Source: Blastobasis lacticolella
Taxonomy: Eukaryota; Arthropoda; Insecta; Lepidoptera; Blastobasidae
Reading direction: 5' to 3'
Length of the DNA: 64,000 bases
Assembly (NCBI GenBank): GCA_905147135.1
Contig: LR990049.1
Coordinates: 14,525,428-14,589,427 of the forward strand
The notes under the pieces are model-generated. The model saw nothing but the letters and a program-made list of their open reading frames with translations, was not told where the DNA came from and searched no databases. Position numbers and translations under genes: made by a program. The first letter of the stretch is position 1; each line of letters begins with the position of its first letter. Of the stretch, positions 26,101-32,335 are shown in pieces.

Positions 26101-28907
26101 TAATAGGGCCCACCCTTCAAACTGTCAAAGTATATCTTCCTTTAGAAATCACCTCCGATTTCAGCGTTACTGCTCCTGCCTGTCATTCTTTATAGCGTAT
26201 CCTACATACAAAACACCATTCCAGATTATACGCCCACGAGTTACACAAAGACAAGAGCCGGGGCGCCCTGACAGCGGCGTACGAACGCAAACAGCAGGTC
26301 CGCGAAGAGCTGCAACTAGCTAAAACTGAACTGAGGAAAGCCAAGAGTATATTGCAAATGGACGAACTTAAGAAGAGAAAACGGGTGCTGAGGAGGATGG
26401 GGTACTGCACGGCCTCGGATGTGATCGAGCTGAAGGGGCGGATAGCGTGCGAACTGAGCAGGTTGGTGCTAAGTAATATTGTTAGAGATTTTCATTGGGT
26501 GTTTTGCTTTGGTGATCTTGTTAAAGAGTATCGTAGATACAGTTGCCGTTATTGTATTGTCATTGGATACTGTGCTGTTCCTTTTTAAAGAGATTTAAAA
26601 ACAGTCGTTGATGTGTTGGTAACGTTCAAATCAGCGTAGAAATGAATATATCTGCATTAACGTGGTCAGGTATAGATAAACAGTTGCGTTGTGGGTGGCC
26701 CGGAGGGAGACATATGTCTAACACTGGTGGTTCTGTACCTGTGAAATGTCGGGTGGCTCCCGACAGGCCGATACTATTCAACCAGTCTCAAAGTCCCCAA
26801 CGTTGATTTTGGTCAACCTCTCTTCGCTAACGTTATTAGGAGGCCCACCCAACGAGGTCGACTGAAGTTCGACTAGCTTCAAAGTACGAAACAATCACCC
26901 ACCCAGTCCCCAGACTCTGCATACCCTACCTGTACCCAGTATTAAATAAATCTTTCCCTCCAGTGCGGACGAGCTGCTTCTAACAGAGCTGATATTCAAC
27001 GGCGTATTCAACGCGCTGTCGGCCGGCCACAGCGCCGCTCTGGTTTCCTGCTTCGTATGCGACGAGAACACAAATCAAGCCTCCAACGCTGGCGAGGAGC
27101 TGCGAGGGGTGCTGAGGCAGCTGCAGGTATCTCCCTCTTCTGTTTTGCCTCTAGGATATAATGGGTGACGTGGAAATATAACTCCAGATAAGGCGAGCTA
27201 CGCGAACGCTCTAGAGCGGGATGGGCGAGACAGAAATGTAGATAGACGCGTATATGTTGCCCAGGCTTAATAGCTACACAACAATAAAAGTTTCATTCAA
27301 ATCCGTCCAGTAGTTCCGGAGATTAGCGTGTACAACGAGACAGACACAAATTGTAAAAATGCTTATTCTATTATTATTTATTTATCGCCCTATATTTTTT
27401 AAAATCTATTCAATGTACTAACAGACACCGTTTTTTACTGTTTTATTATATTTATATAGATATACAAAGTATGGTGCTCAGTGGACAACAAACTTTTAAG
27501 TTCTACAACTAGATTAAATTAATTAAATAGCGCTGACGCGACAGCGCGCCCAGTGTATGTAGGTACCGTGCATGAACATTTACACAAACGTCCAGCGTTG
27601 GCGAGGAGGTAGATCTGCAGATATCTCTTTCGCCTAATGGACAAGATTGTTTTGAACAGAACTGTTTGGGGGAGCATAAGACCTTCAGTAGGGTGGGACT
27701 GAAGCCTGCTCATGATGATGACGTGCTCTTTTTTTTATAATGAAAATGGCAGGATGACAACAAAAAGTACTACTTCAATTTCAATTTATTTCGCATTCCA
27801 TATGTTACAAACCACGAATTGAAAAACTGCGTCTTTTTCGAAATCAGTTAATTAAAATGACACGATGTCCACTAGAAGTACTATACAAAACATTATAGTG
27901 TCTACCTTTTCTATCCAGGAATTTGCCCGTCGCATAGCGAAGGTGTCTACGGACGCCAAAATGGACCTGGATGAGGACGAGTACGTCGGCAAGTTCAAGC
28001 ATACGCTGATGGACGTAGTGCTGGCGTGGTCCAAGGGCGCCGCCTTCCTACAGATTTGCAAGATGACAGATGTATTTGAGGGTGAGTTCAAGCTTATAAC
28101 TTGCATGACATGCATGAGACAGAGCCGAATGTTTCTTTTTTGCCTATTTTTCGACTTCTCTAATACAAGTCGACTGACGACCTGAGAGGATCAGTTGGTT
28201 GACATCCGGTCGTAACAACAGGTCGGTCCGCCAAGCTGAGGTCCCGGGTTCGATTCCCGGCCGGGCAGAAATTGAAATGATGAATTTTCATTTCTGTTAA
28301 GGGTCTGGGTGTTATATGGTTAATAAGCATTCATTTAAAAATGTATAGGTAGTTCATCAGTTCCCTGGCATCCATAACACAAGCTTTGCTTACTTTGGGG
28401 CTAGATGGCGCTGTGTGAATTGTTCATTAAAAAAAGTATTCAATCTGTAAGGACTGAATAGTCTGAATCTGAACTTGATGTAACAAATATTTAGTCTGAA
28501 TTCTTATAATTGATTAATCGTTACATAAGACATTATGAATGTGATGGACAAATTTAGGTTCTAGAAATATTTTATTGAAAACGCACTTGCAAATCAGCCA
28601 AGCCCTTGTTTTTTTAAAGTTACACTAGCCAGGCATAGCTTTCAGCGCTTTCCTAATTGGCTACTGTCTTGCGACAGCTGGTTATGAGATCTATTGGTCG
28701 CACGATCGTTGCCATTAGGACAGCGCCTTATAATTTGTTGTATTTTCAGGGTCGATAATAAGGTGCATGCGGCGACTAGAAGAAGTACTCCGCCAGCTGT
28801 GCCAGGCCGCCAGGAACATCGGCAACACAGACCTAGAGAATAAATTCAGCGAAGCTATAAAACTACTCAAGAGAGATATTGTGTTCGCCGCCAGTTTATA
28901 CATGTAA
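2173..28907 (+). CDS. Mtr4: Mtr4/MTREX exosome RNA helicase, complete, 18 exons
   Basis: Ski2-like DExH RNA helicase of the nuclear exosome (TRAMP, NEXT and PAXT complexes). It unwinds RNA 3' to 5' and feeds it to the exosome. Exons: 2173-2273, 2534-2656, 18925-19167, 19595-19769, 19863-19974, 20275-20477, 20868-21114, 21672-21862, 22320-22421, 22519-22692, 22775-22877, 23485-23657, 24330-24509, 25039-25280, 26225-26461, 26964-27126, 27919-28081, 28750-28907. They sum to 3,090 nt (1,029 aa) with every phase agreeing; human MTR4 is 1,042 aa. Motifs: AHTSAGKT at 145-152, DEIH at 236-239, SAT at 267-269, [10 protein letters not shown] at 507-516. The Arch/KOW insert spans about 590-830 and the DSHCT helical bundle is at the C-terminus (end FAASLYM). 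Exon 9 uses a weaker donor, GTTAGT, and gives DFRF where vertebrates have DFRW. The N-terminus is short and acidic. It is Mtr4 rather than SKI2 because the C-terminal half matches MTR4 throughout. Confidence 0.95.
2393..2490 (+). mobile_element. SINE family B, head fragment
   Basis: tRNA-like head (CACTGGTCTAGTGGCAGC, then GTTAAGCAATGCTCGCAA) in Mtr4 intron 1. The same head and body occur antisense at 24770-24995, and the body alone at 26800-26930. The shared order of head and body supports a dispersed tRNA-derived SINE. Confidence 0.55.
2706..2929. mobile_element. MITE with about 20-bp terminal inverted repeats
   Basis: Left end CACATGGCTATTTGTATTTG; the right end is its reverse complement with one mismatch. 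It is about 224 bp, non-coding, and lies just inside Mtr4 intron 2. Confidence 0.6.
3631..4293 (+). pseudogene. Endonuclease domain of RTE copy 1
   Basis: Exonuclease-endonuclease-phosphatase fold of an RTE retrotransposon, related to proteins labelled craniofacial development protein 2-like. Visible motifs are FLQETRW (catalytic Glu), [26 protein letters not shown] and [11 protein letters not shown]. The N-terminal SWNLGTL segment, intact in copy 2, is out of frame upstream near 3590, so the domain cannot be made from a normal start. Confidence 0.75.
4424..5050 (+). pseudogene. Linker and start of RT, RTE copy 1
   Basis: Continues the RTE polyprotein in another frame: [20 protein letters not shown] linker, then [19 protein letters not shown] and GHDGIPIE, which precede the RT palm. 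The frame breaks near 5040 and again before the insertion of the inner element at 5130. Confidence 0.65.
5130..6310 (+). mobile_element. 5'-truncated RTE element nested in RTE copy 1
   Basis: Flanked by a perfect 12-bp target-site duplication, AATCTACATATA (5118-5129 and 6311-6322). It encodes an open RT and C-terminal region from the insertion point to the TGA at 6286-6288: [36 protein letters not shown] and a Cys/His-poor C-terminal domain. It ends in a GATGATGATGATGATG tail. It lacks the endonuclease and 5' part, as usual for incomplete reverse transcription. It differs in sequence from its host element, so it is another RTE family. The intact 1.15-kb frame suggests a fairly young insertion. 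Confidence 0.85.
6337..7580 (+). pseudogene. RT and C-terminal region, RTE copy 1
   Basis: Resumes the host element after the nested insertion: [68 protein letters not shown] and GGLKLNVAK (6337-6978), then [19 protein letters not shown] and [14 protein letters not shown] (7164-7580) in another frame. The GGxPQGS-type palm motif is altered to GGHQGSVPS. At least one frameshift lies between 6960 and 7164. Confidence 0.75.
7994..8482 (+). pseudogene. Endonuclease N-terminal part, RTE copy 2
   Basis: Contains [50 protein letters not shown] and TNLVSAYAP. After SAYAP the frame runs into a perfect palindrome (8384-8437) that replaces the expected coding sequence, then continues as DADKALFWE in another frame. 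The later endonuclease motif [13 protein letters not shown] is readable near 8510-8545. Confidence 0.65.
8384..8437. repeat. Perfect 54-bp palindrome
   Basis: Two 27-nt arms with no loop (8384-8410 and 8411-8437) centred on TTGC|GCAA. It lies in the endonuclease region of RTE copy 2. Copy 1 has ordinary coding sequence at the same place, so this is an inverted duplication of one short segment. Confidence 0.9.
8708..8793 (+). mobile_element. Short insertion with polyadenylation signal and TTAC tail
   Basis: 86-bp AT-rich insert splitting the INYFLTRRD motif of RTE copy 2. It is flanked by TACTTT on both sides (8702-8707 and 8794-8799). Its 3' end holds CAATAAAGAG followed by TTACTTACTTACTTAC, which looks like the terminal stub of a severely truncated retroelement. 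Confidence 0.5.
8883..9257 (+). pseudogene. Linker region, RTE copy 2
   Basis: Readable as [20 protein letters not shown] and [20 protein letters not shown], equivalent to the linker of copy 1. It ends at a stop at 9255-9257; homologous coding sequence continues in other frames. Confidence 0.55.
9541..10180 (+). pseudogene. Reverse transcriptase region, RTE copy 2
   Basis: [20 protein letters not shown], then [13 protein letters not shown] and IITPVYKG, then a stop, then [20 protein letters not shown] and [20 protein letters not shown]. The segment between IDII and [10 protein letters not shown] is deleted at about 10065-10085, removing part of the palm. The catalytic box reads YVDD. Confidence 0.65.
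10382..11623 (+). CDS. LINE ORF1, gag-like nucleic-acid-binding protein
   Basis: 413 aa; starts [12 protein letters not shown]. The N-terminal third is Ser/Pro-rich, and a middle region (about 225-315) begins [20 protein letters not shown] and resembles the RRM-like fold of such ORF1 proteins. The C-terminus has CCHC knuckles: [14 protein letters not shown] and [14 protein letters not shown] (both CX2CX4HX4C), then a looser CATC...H...C. The product should coat the element RNA. Stop TAG at 11621-11623, with ORF2 starting 38 nt later. Confidence 0.85.
   Translation: MDSPFANRNMRILRSPPPERHHVESAPAPSEPPAASSTPAREVVSTAEISGWLSSIEQCLNEICVISSEGKLNSEQKLKISSISRNIMGGVSQLAVQYQSIKQKHMSGLSLIKNLSRQELTNDLISDLKQSFMSAQKSPSNPSFADIVRTSNNAAIRPSTTRSIAIYPADTNKTSDETKKLVQDLVKPEELKLHVRGLRKTKNGGVIISTDRKEDLDKLKKSQTLISSGLKLEETSKKRPRIIVLNIPTNMTEKEVVQCIFEQNIMDKHPSFDKDKFYSSIKLSHKSGRKDASTCNFIIELTGELRRMIIEQGRVFINWSSCPVRDYTLLTRCYNCHQYGHSAKHCRDTTPICGHCGDSGHTIKECPKTTEPAKCATCARYKKPASHKTGDVSCPAKKSAEVRYVSFIDYEGA
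11662..14622 (+). CDS. LINE ORF2, endonuclease and reverse transcriptase
   Basis: 986 aa with no internal stop. The N-terminal endonuclease has [19 protein letters not shown] (catalytic Glu), [27 protein letters not shown] and [13 protein letters not shown] runs from about residue 500 to 770: [66 protein letters not shown] and YADD at 696-699. A thumb and C-terminal region follow ([22 protein letters not shown]). There is no RNase H. All catalytic residues I can check are present. Confidence 0.88.
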   Translation: MGNATKTIVDDIDSAFKYKSVQCDPDKCSSMINKSEHNLNILVQNIRSINCNFDGMLALHRNINLDVDIIVLTECWLSSAPTIPQIDSYNSYVSESSNVLQNDGVALFIKADCTNVTVEEPDIADANCLIAKIGNDIVIVAIYRSPSYRNIDNFLRSLCTILSTLTSFKNVFVVGDLNIDIKTGNLDRNSPEYLTQMAYHGFIPAHLYPTRGPNCLDHVLARSTLPLKSFIINSTLTDHSTVLLSVQKKVSRSYAVSFSRKQNNAAIASDLENLDTTCIYSTNDANEATQYFIAALQNIIEKNTTTTILPQRKKLIKPWLTPGLLRCIRNRDSLHKKLTKDPNNPILKTTYHRYRNFCNNLLKKLKRQYEKFQIENAGQDKKRLWQAIKNITNTHTTTTSPRALIADSATASQNINLVNNFFASIGKTLAEKIKVNSSSTTRPTCTTTQIPKLNSFVLMDTDENEVESIIMTLRNDCASGIDNIPCSFIKLHKKHLIAPMTYIFNLCLSTGVFPKVLKKALIKPIHKKGDKSCVNNYRPITLLPSISKILERIIYKRLVQYLECNQLLAPSQYGFRSGRSTNDAVDNLTDYLVRQLDSQKKCLAIFLDLAKAFDTVTIPILLDKLQILGIRGLPHRLIKDYLTDRTQRVSIDNIISEELPTEYGIPQGSIMGPILFLIYVNELCSLPLTNGRIITYADDTALLFSDNSWTEVFRQAQEGFYSVSRWLKNNALTLNTDKTKYMTFSYNSSTQPPVNMYNIVAHSCLTTDPLKQNNTCSCPKISSTKSMTYLGVIIDQHLNFKLHIEALTTRMRKLIYVFKNLRHAANEALRRSVYLALCQSLLLYCITTWGGTHKTTIIDLERAQRAILKVSTFRPFRYPTTQLLHECDVLSVRQLFILQTVIKKHSLVPFNPETSHRRADMVCNYELFRTQHSHRFFCFLGTYLYNKLNRNLSIHLMNKFNCKLTIMNWLKGKSYEETEKILGVVG
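15146..16330. mobile_element. Foldback element with about 0.5-kb inverted repeats
   Basis: Arms 15146-15640 and about 15830-16330 are imperfect inverted copies for nearly their whole length. The ends are AAAACCGCAAATCGATGTAC and its complement. The roughly 190-bp centre holds a run of 15 C (15670-15684) and a small direct repeat of CCTGCACCTGAGAGGA. No transposase is visible, so it would be a non-autonomous DNA element. It splits RTE copy 2; CTACG on both sides (15141-15145 and near 16361) may be remnants of the target, but the right boundary is not clean. Confidence 0.75.
16345..16907 (+). pseudogene. C-terminal region of RTE copy 2
   Basis: Follows the foldback element: [10 protein letters not shown] and [20 protein letters not shown], then a stop, then [34 protein letters not shown] and [20 protein letters not shown] to a TGA at 16905-16907. 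It is the counterpart of 7164-7580 in copy 1. Confidence 0.7.
16931..18100 (+). other. Mtr4 intron 2, downstream part
   Basis: AT-rich non-coding sequence after the LINE nest. Apart from the antisense RTE fragment at 17838-17972 I see no gene, RNA or clear repeat. Confidence 0.5.
17838..17972 (-). mobile_element. RTE 3' fragment, antisense
   Basis: Minus-strand translation gives [20 protein letters not shown] and [17 protein letters not shown], the C-terminus of the RTE family seen at 7435-7560. Only the terminal segment survives. Confidence 0.7.
18101..18333 (+). mobile_element. SINE family A copy
   Basis: Shares ordered blocks with copies at 47118-47335, 63139-63378 and (antisense) 48857-49197: AACCGATGCCCTTACA, GAAACATTGCGATGA, GTGATCAAATCTGG, CAAATCCTGGATAGATCATG and a GACACCAAGAT end. 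It stops about 20 bp before the exon-1 copy. Confidence 0.7.
18352..18449 (+). pseudogene. Copy of Mtr4 exon 1 inside intron 2
   Basis: Matches exon 1 (2173-2273) at about 85% over roughly 85 nt, plus about 20 nt upstream of the ATG. It reads [18 protein letters not shown] and [14 protein letters not shown] before a TAA, against [18 protein letters not shown] in the real exon. The original donor is not preserved. A GTAAAT at 18450 would end a 98-nt exon in the same phase as exon 2, hence compatible with exon 3. It is probably a duplicated remnant; use as an alternative first exon is untested. Confidence 0.75.
19238..19412. mobile_element. MITE in Mtr4 intron 3
   Basis: Inverted ends of about 35 bp: TATTAAAACACTTATACACT and AGTTCC on the left, and their complement with few mismatches on the right (19375-19412). 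Non-coding. Confidence 0.65.
21222..21369. mobile_element. MITE family M copy 1 (Mtr4 intron 7)
   Basis: Terminal inverted repeats start with AGATGGCG and contain GGCGTAAGGTCTG. The same element, with ATTGGACAGA and AGCCAATGAC in the middle, recurs at 25673-25818. Confidence 0.65.
21955..22060 (-). repeat. Decayed copy of the AGTCCACTGC repeat
   Basis: Contains degenerate GTGTCTGGCAGAGTACAATA and GTACAAGGCGACTAATG, the complement of blocks in the repeat at 23776-24005. It lies in Mtr4 intron 8. Confidence 0.45.
23043..23299. mobile_element. MITE in Mtr4 intron 11
   Basis: 257 bp with inverted ends of about 35 bp: GTAGAGCTCGTCTAA then AATGACGCGCCCCACT, and the complement at 23265-23299. No ORF. 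Confidence 0.75.
23776..24005 (+). repeat. Dispersed lepidopteran-type repeat (AGTCCACTGCAGGACTTAGG)
   Basis: Holds AGTCCACTGCAGGACTTAGG, CCTCTCCCAAAGAGG, a run of 19 G (23838-23856), and a 3' part with GTCGCCTTGTAGGACACCCA and TATTCTACTCTGCCGGACAC. The same blocks in reverse order and complement are at 38060-38330. I recognise the CCACTGC...CCTCTCCCAA block as abundant in moths and butterflies. Confidence 0.65.
24770..24995 (-). mobile_element. SINE family B, near full length
   Basis: On the minus strand it starts with a tRNA-like head (GGCTTGGTCTAATGGTAGCC, then GGTTAAGCATTGCTCGCAA), continues CTGGGAACTGGGTGATCGTA and ends near ACCAACATTGTGAAGACTAC. It is in Mtr4 intron 13. Confidence 0.6.
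25478..25672. mobile_element. MITE in Mtr4 intron 14
   Basis: 195 bp; inverted ends GGTGTCTAA...GGCCAC, ATTAGCGTTTC and ATGATTCATATTA against their complements at 25622-25672. It directly abuts another MITE at 25673. Confidence 0.75.
25673..25818. mobile_element. MITE family M copy 2
   Basis: Ends CCAGATGGCGCTACTG and its complement; internal GCGTAAGATCTGCTGTCA, TATTGGACAGA and AGCCAATGACGCGGCTTTAT match copy 1 at 21222-21369. Confidence 0.65.
26800..26930 (-). mobile_element. SINE family B, body fragment
   Basis: Matches the body of the copy at 24770-24995: GAAGTTCGACTAGCTTCAAA, GTACGAAACAATCACCCA and CAGTCCCCAGACTCTGCA. It has no tRNA head and is in Mtr4 intron 15. Confidence 0.5.
28165..28445 (+). 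mobile_element. tRNA-derived SINE (Mtr4 intron 17)
   Basis: The tRNA-like head has a B box, GGTTCGATTCC, within TCCCGGGTTCGATTCCCGG, followed by GGCAGAAATTGAAATG. The body runs to CATCCATAACACAAGCTTTG and CTTACTTTGGGGCTAGATGG, a 3' end typical of lepidopteran SINEs. The head does not fold into a full cloverleaf, so it is not a tRNA gene. Confidence 0.7.
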
Positions 28908-31900
28908 ACATGATGTAAGCTGATTTTCTACCTTAGATACCTTACTCAATTACATTTTATCTGTACAAGGCCCTGTTTTCTTTTTAAAAATTAACCCCCT
29001 TGAAGATTTTGTTACTAATTTATTGATTTGGTTCCCTTACTGGCTGTGGAAGAGAAGTAGTATAGTCCTTGTCACAGAAAACTGTAATGAACTGATTATT
29101 TATTGTAGTTAATTTAAGTAGTCGTAGTAGCAGTAAAAGTAGATATTAAAACTCCATTTCACAATGTTATAAGAGAACTTTATTGTTTTAATTACGGTAT
29201 ATCTATAGCATGAACTGGCAAGTAATAACAAAAGAACAGTATTTTACTAGAATTACACTAGAGAACCATGTTCATAGTCGGCCGTGCCAAATACAATACA
29301 ACTATTACCGAATCCCAACTAAGTAAATACAAGTAAAATTAAAATATCAAACGGTGACATCAAAATCTGTTCGTCCAATTGCGATATACTCCCACAAATT
29401 TCGAATTTAAATTTTACATCTAAAAAGCTTTAACAAGGGAATCGAAGGTGATATTCATAAAACCAACACCTTTAAAAGTTTCATAGAAAACATGTACATC
29501 AATAAGTATTATACGATATGGCAAAGTTTGGGCTTCACTGTTTTGTTGAGTTTTGTTTGCCGTAAAATTAAGATGGCGATTAAGGCGCCGATTGCAGTCG
29601 CGATGAATTTCTTTCCACATAAAACCTTCTAATGAACTTACTAACCGACTATGGGGGTTCTTATGGCTTCCAAGGGTCACGCTATAGGGCGATATCCGAT
29701 CGCTTGCCGAAATAACTGATTTGAAATAGACTCGCTCGATTTGACTTGCAAATGAAAGCAAATTATGCAGCACCCCATGCGGTATGGTAATGTGTGAAGC
29801 TATCAAGCGCCCGCAAACGGCCCCCTAACGCCCCGAATACGTACAAAACACAAGTATAACAGTGAAAACATTAAAAAATCACTTATACTATGTATCATTT
29901 GGTGCCTGAATTGATATGTCCGAGAACTAAATACGAAAGAAACGCTAATTCTGTCTAGCTATTACTCTGCGTAACTAAACGAGGTATTTGTTTTGTGTCT
30001 ACAGTTTAAACTAAACCCCGCGAAGTGCAAGTAAAAATATCCGCACGCCGCCAAGGCGTCAGCCTCTGCCTATGCTATGATAAGTATACGCTATTATTAT
30101 CGTTTAATACTTAGACGTTACGGTACACCCCCGCGCCCGACTGCTATGGAAGACTCGACGCTTACTTGAAGCACTTTCAATACATTTCCAGTCGTTCGCC
30201 TCTCGCCGCGTTAAACAAACTACGCCATTAAATCGACTCCTTACTGATATATTTTATACAAAATGTACAATATCTCAAAAGCGCCCGCCAACAACTCGTT
30301 TCAATACTGAATATGTGGTACGTTAAGTGGTTACATGATTATGCGCGGCCGGTGCTCGGAGCGAGCACCGCTATGCCACATTGATGACAGTAATCTCGAC
30401 TACTGCGGATATGGACCGGTGCTGACGATATGAAATGTGCGTATTGCCTCCCCTTGCCCTTCCATACCTTACTTTAACAACACTCACGTATACGCCTCTA
30501 GGAGAACTAGCAAAAAATATCTCTTAAAATATTGTCCGTTCCGTAATACCTGTACTCTTCTGTACCTCTATACCTAATATCTGATAAGATGCGACGTTAC
30601 ACTTACACGAATACATATTGCTATTGGAGACACCGAGAGATTACTGTGATCAATTACGATACAAAAACGCTGGTTTGTTATTGTCCCGCCTCCGCCTCCG
30701 CTTCGCTGGGCTGTGGTTTGGCACTCATTTTAATAGGTATCTCTTGACTCCGCTGTTTGTACTATTTCAGTAGTGGCAATTTATACGTGACAAATAAAAG
30801 GGACAATAACAAGCGGTTTCTGTTACATTAGGACTATTCGATATGATATAAAAATCCTATTTTAGGTATGCAAGTAGGGTATATGGATCTGAAGTTTATC
30901 ACTATGTAACATTCACATTTAGGGTTAAGTACAAACGAGATATTAATTTATAATGCTTATTAGTTCCTTACAGCGCGAAAATTCCAAACTTACGTATGAT
31001 AGGATGTATCGAGGCCTATAAACGCCGAATATTGATTTAAAAATAACTTAGAATAGTGCTAAATCACTGTCTCGGTTAATAGTAATGTGTCCTTGTAAAA
31101 TGTCAGCAGAAGTCGAATTCGAACGATTTAAACATTAGCAACACACTGTCCTTAAATCGTAATAGGCCATTTAAGTTAGTAAAATATGTACAATAAAAAT
31201 AGGAAACTGTTTACAGTTTCACATATACAACGTTATTCGAAGATTAGGCGAGAAAATCTAACAACTAGACAAATGACAAAGGCGTTGGCGCGGGATCGAG
31301 GGTGCGCGGGCGGCGCGCTCGCTTCACAACGTCTATACAGCCACGCCTGGCAATCCCCATAACAACATGGCGCCCACCGCCCATACCCACCGCAGCGCAC
31401 TTCAGGAAGACTTATTGAGTCACGTCGACCTCTTTCCGGACAAATGGTTGATATCGATGTCCTCGAAGCCACCCCAACGCGACGACAATCTTTTACATAT
31501 TATTATGACACAGGCACACACAAATTCAGCAAAGGAAACGGCTACAAACAAAAACATTTCATATTTACATCAACTATGCAACTATTCAATATGTTTTGCG
31601 ATAAATTGAATGACAGATATATCAAGAAACAAATCGAGTTAGGTTCAACGTAGGTAAATTTTTCTAAAACAGTTAAAACGATAATTATTATTTTACATTT
31701 ATCTTTCAATATCTATTAACATTAGCTATAATTTATAAGATCTCCGAGTTTTTGATAATCTTCAATTTAAATTTAACAAGATATTTGTTACCTACCTATT
31801 TACTGTATGCAACTGCATTATAGTTACAATATGAAAATGATCGCCTTAACAGAGATGGGGAAGTATTCTTTTTATTGTTATCAATATTATCTAAGTCGAA

Positions 31901-32233
31901 TAGATAATCCTGTCTCAAAACAAGATCAGAGTTCATTTGGTCGGACCAAAACGTCAGTCGTTAAAAATTGATCAAAACTTTAACTTCATCGAGGCGTGGT
32001 CGCCGTCGCTCACGATACATTCCTCGAAGGCGGGAGTGGCCTCCTGCTCGATCCACAGTCCACAGTCCACACAGCACATACAAACGGTTCCTCAGACACA
32101 CACATTGACTGGAACACTGGCGAACGTTTGTACGGAGTCGTCTCGAGGGGAGGGCTCGTGGAAGGCTCCGTAGGCGACGTTCGGAGGCCTTAGCCTCGGT
32201 GGCAGGGGAGGCTTAGGGGCGGTCTTGTGCGAG
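28908..32233. other. Tail-to-tail interval with both 3' UTRs
   Basis: Downstream of the Mtr4 stop, the nearest plus-strand poly(A) signal is ATTAAA at 29145-29150, giving a 3' UTR of about 250 nt. On the minus strand, AATAAA occurs at 29179-29184 and again near 31869-31874. Either could end the alpha-2/delta mRNA, so its 3' UTR may be about 0.4 kb or about 3 kb. The block 29200-32200 shows no transposon, RNA gene or credible ORF, which fits a long 3' UTR but does not prove it. Confidence 0.45.
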
Positions 32234-32335
32234 TCACGTGGCGACAGACGCCAACCACTGCAGCAATAGCGCGGCCGCCAGCGCCGCCGCCGGCCGCGCG
32301 GTGCAGCCGCGACCGCATGACAGGATCTCAATCTC
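32234..32335 (-). CDS. Alpha-2/delta last exon, hydrophobic C-terminal tail
   Basis: Acceptor CCCCATCAG, phase 0, 33 codons then TGA (32234-32236). It reads EIEILSCGRGCTARP, followed by an Ala/Leu-rich stretch AAALAAALLLQWLASVAT. Family members end in the same way (Cys-Gly-Gly then a hydrophobic segment), which is processed as a GPI anchor signal or a membrane segment. It is joined to the exon ending at 33929 across the minisatellite intron. Confidence 0.85.
   Translation of the reverse strand, partial: EIEILSCGRGCTARPAAALAAALLLQWLASVAT

Noticed and set aside
28200..28270. tRNA gene suggested by a GGTTCGATTCC B box
   Set aside because: No complete cloverleaf, and a SINE body follows directly, so it is a tRNA-derived SINE head.
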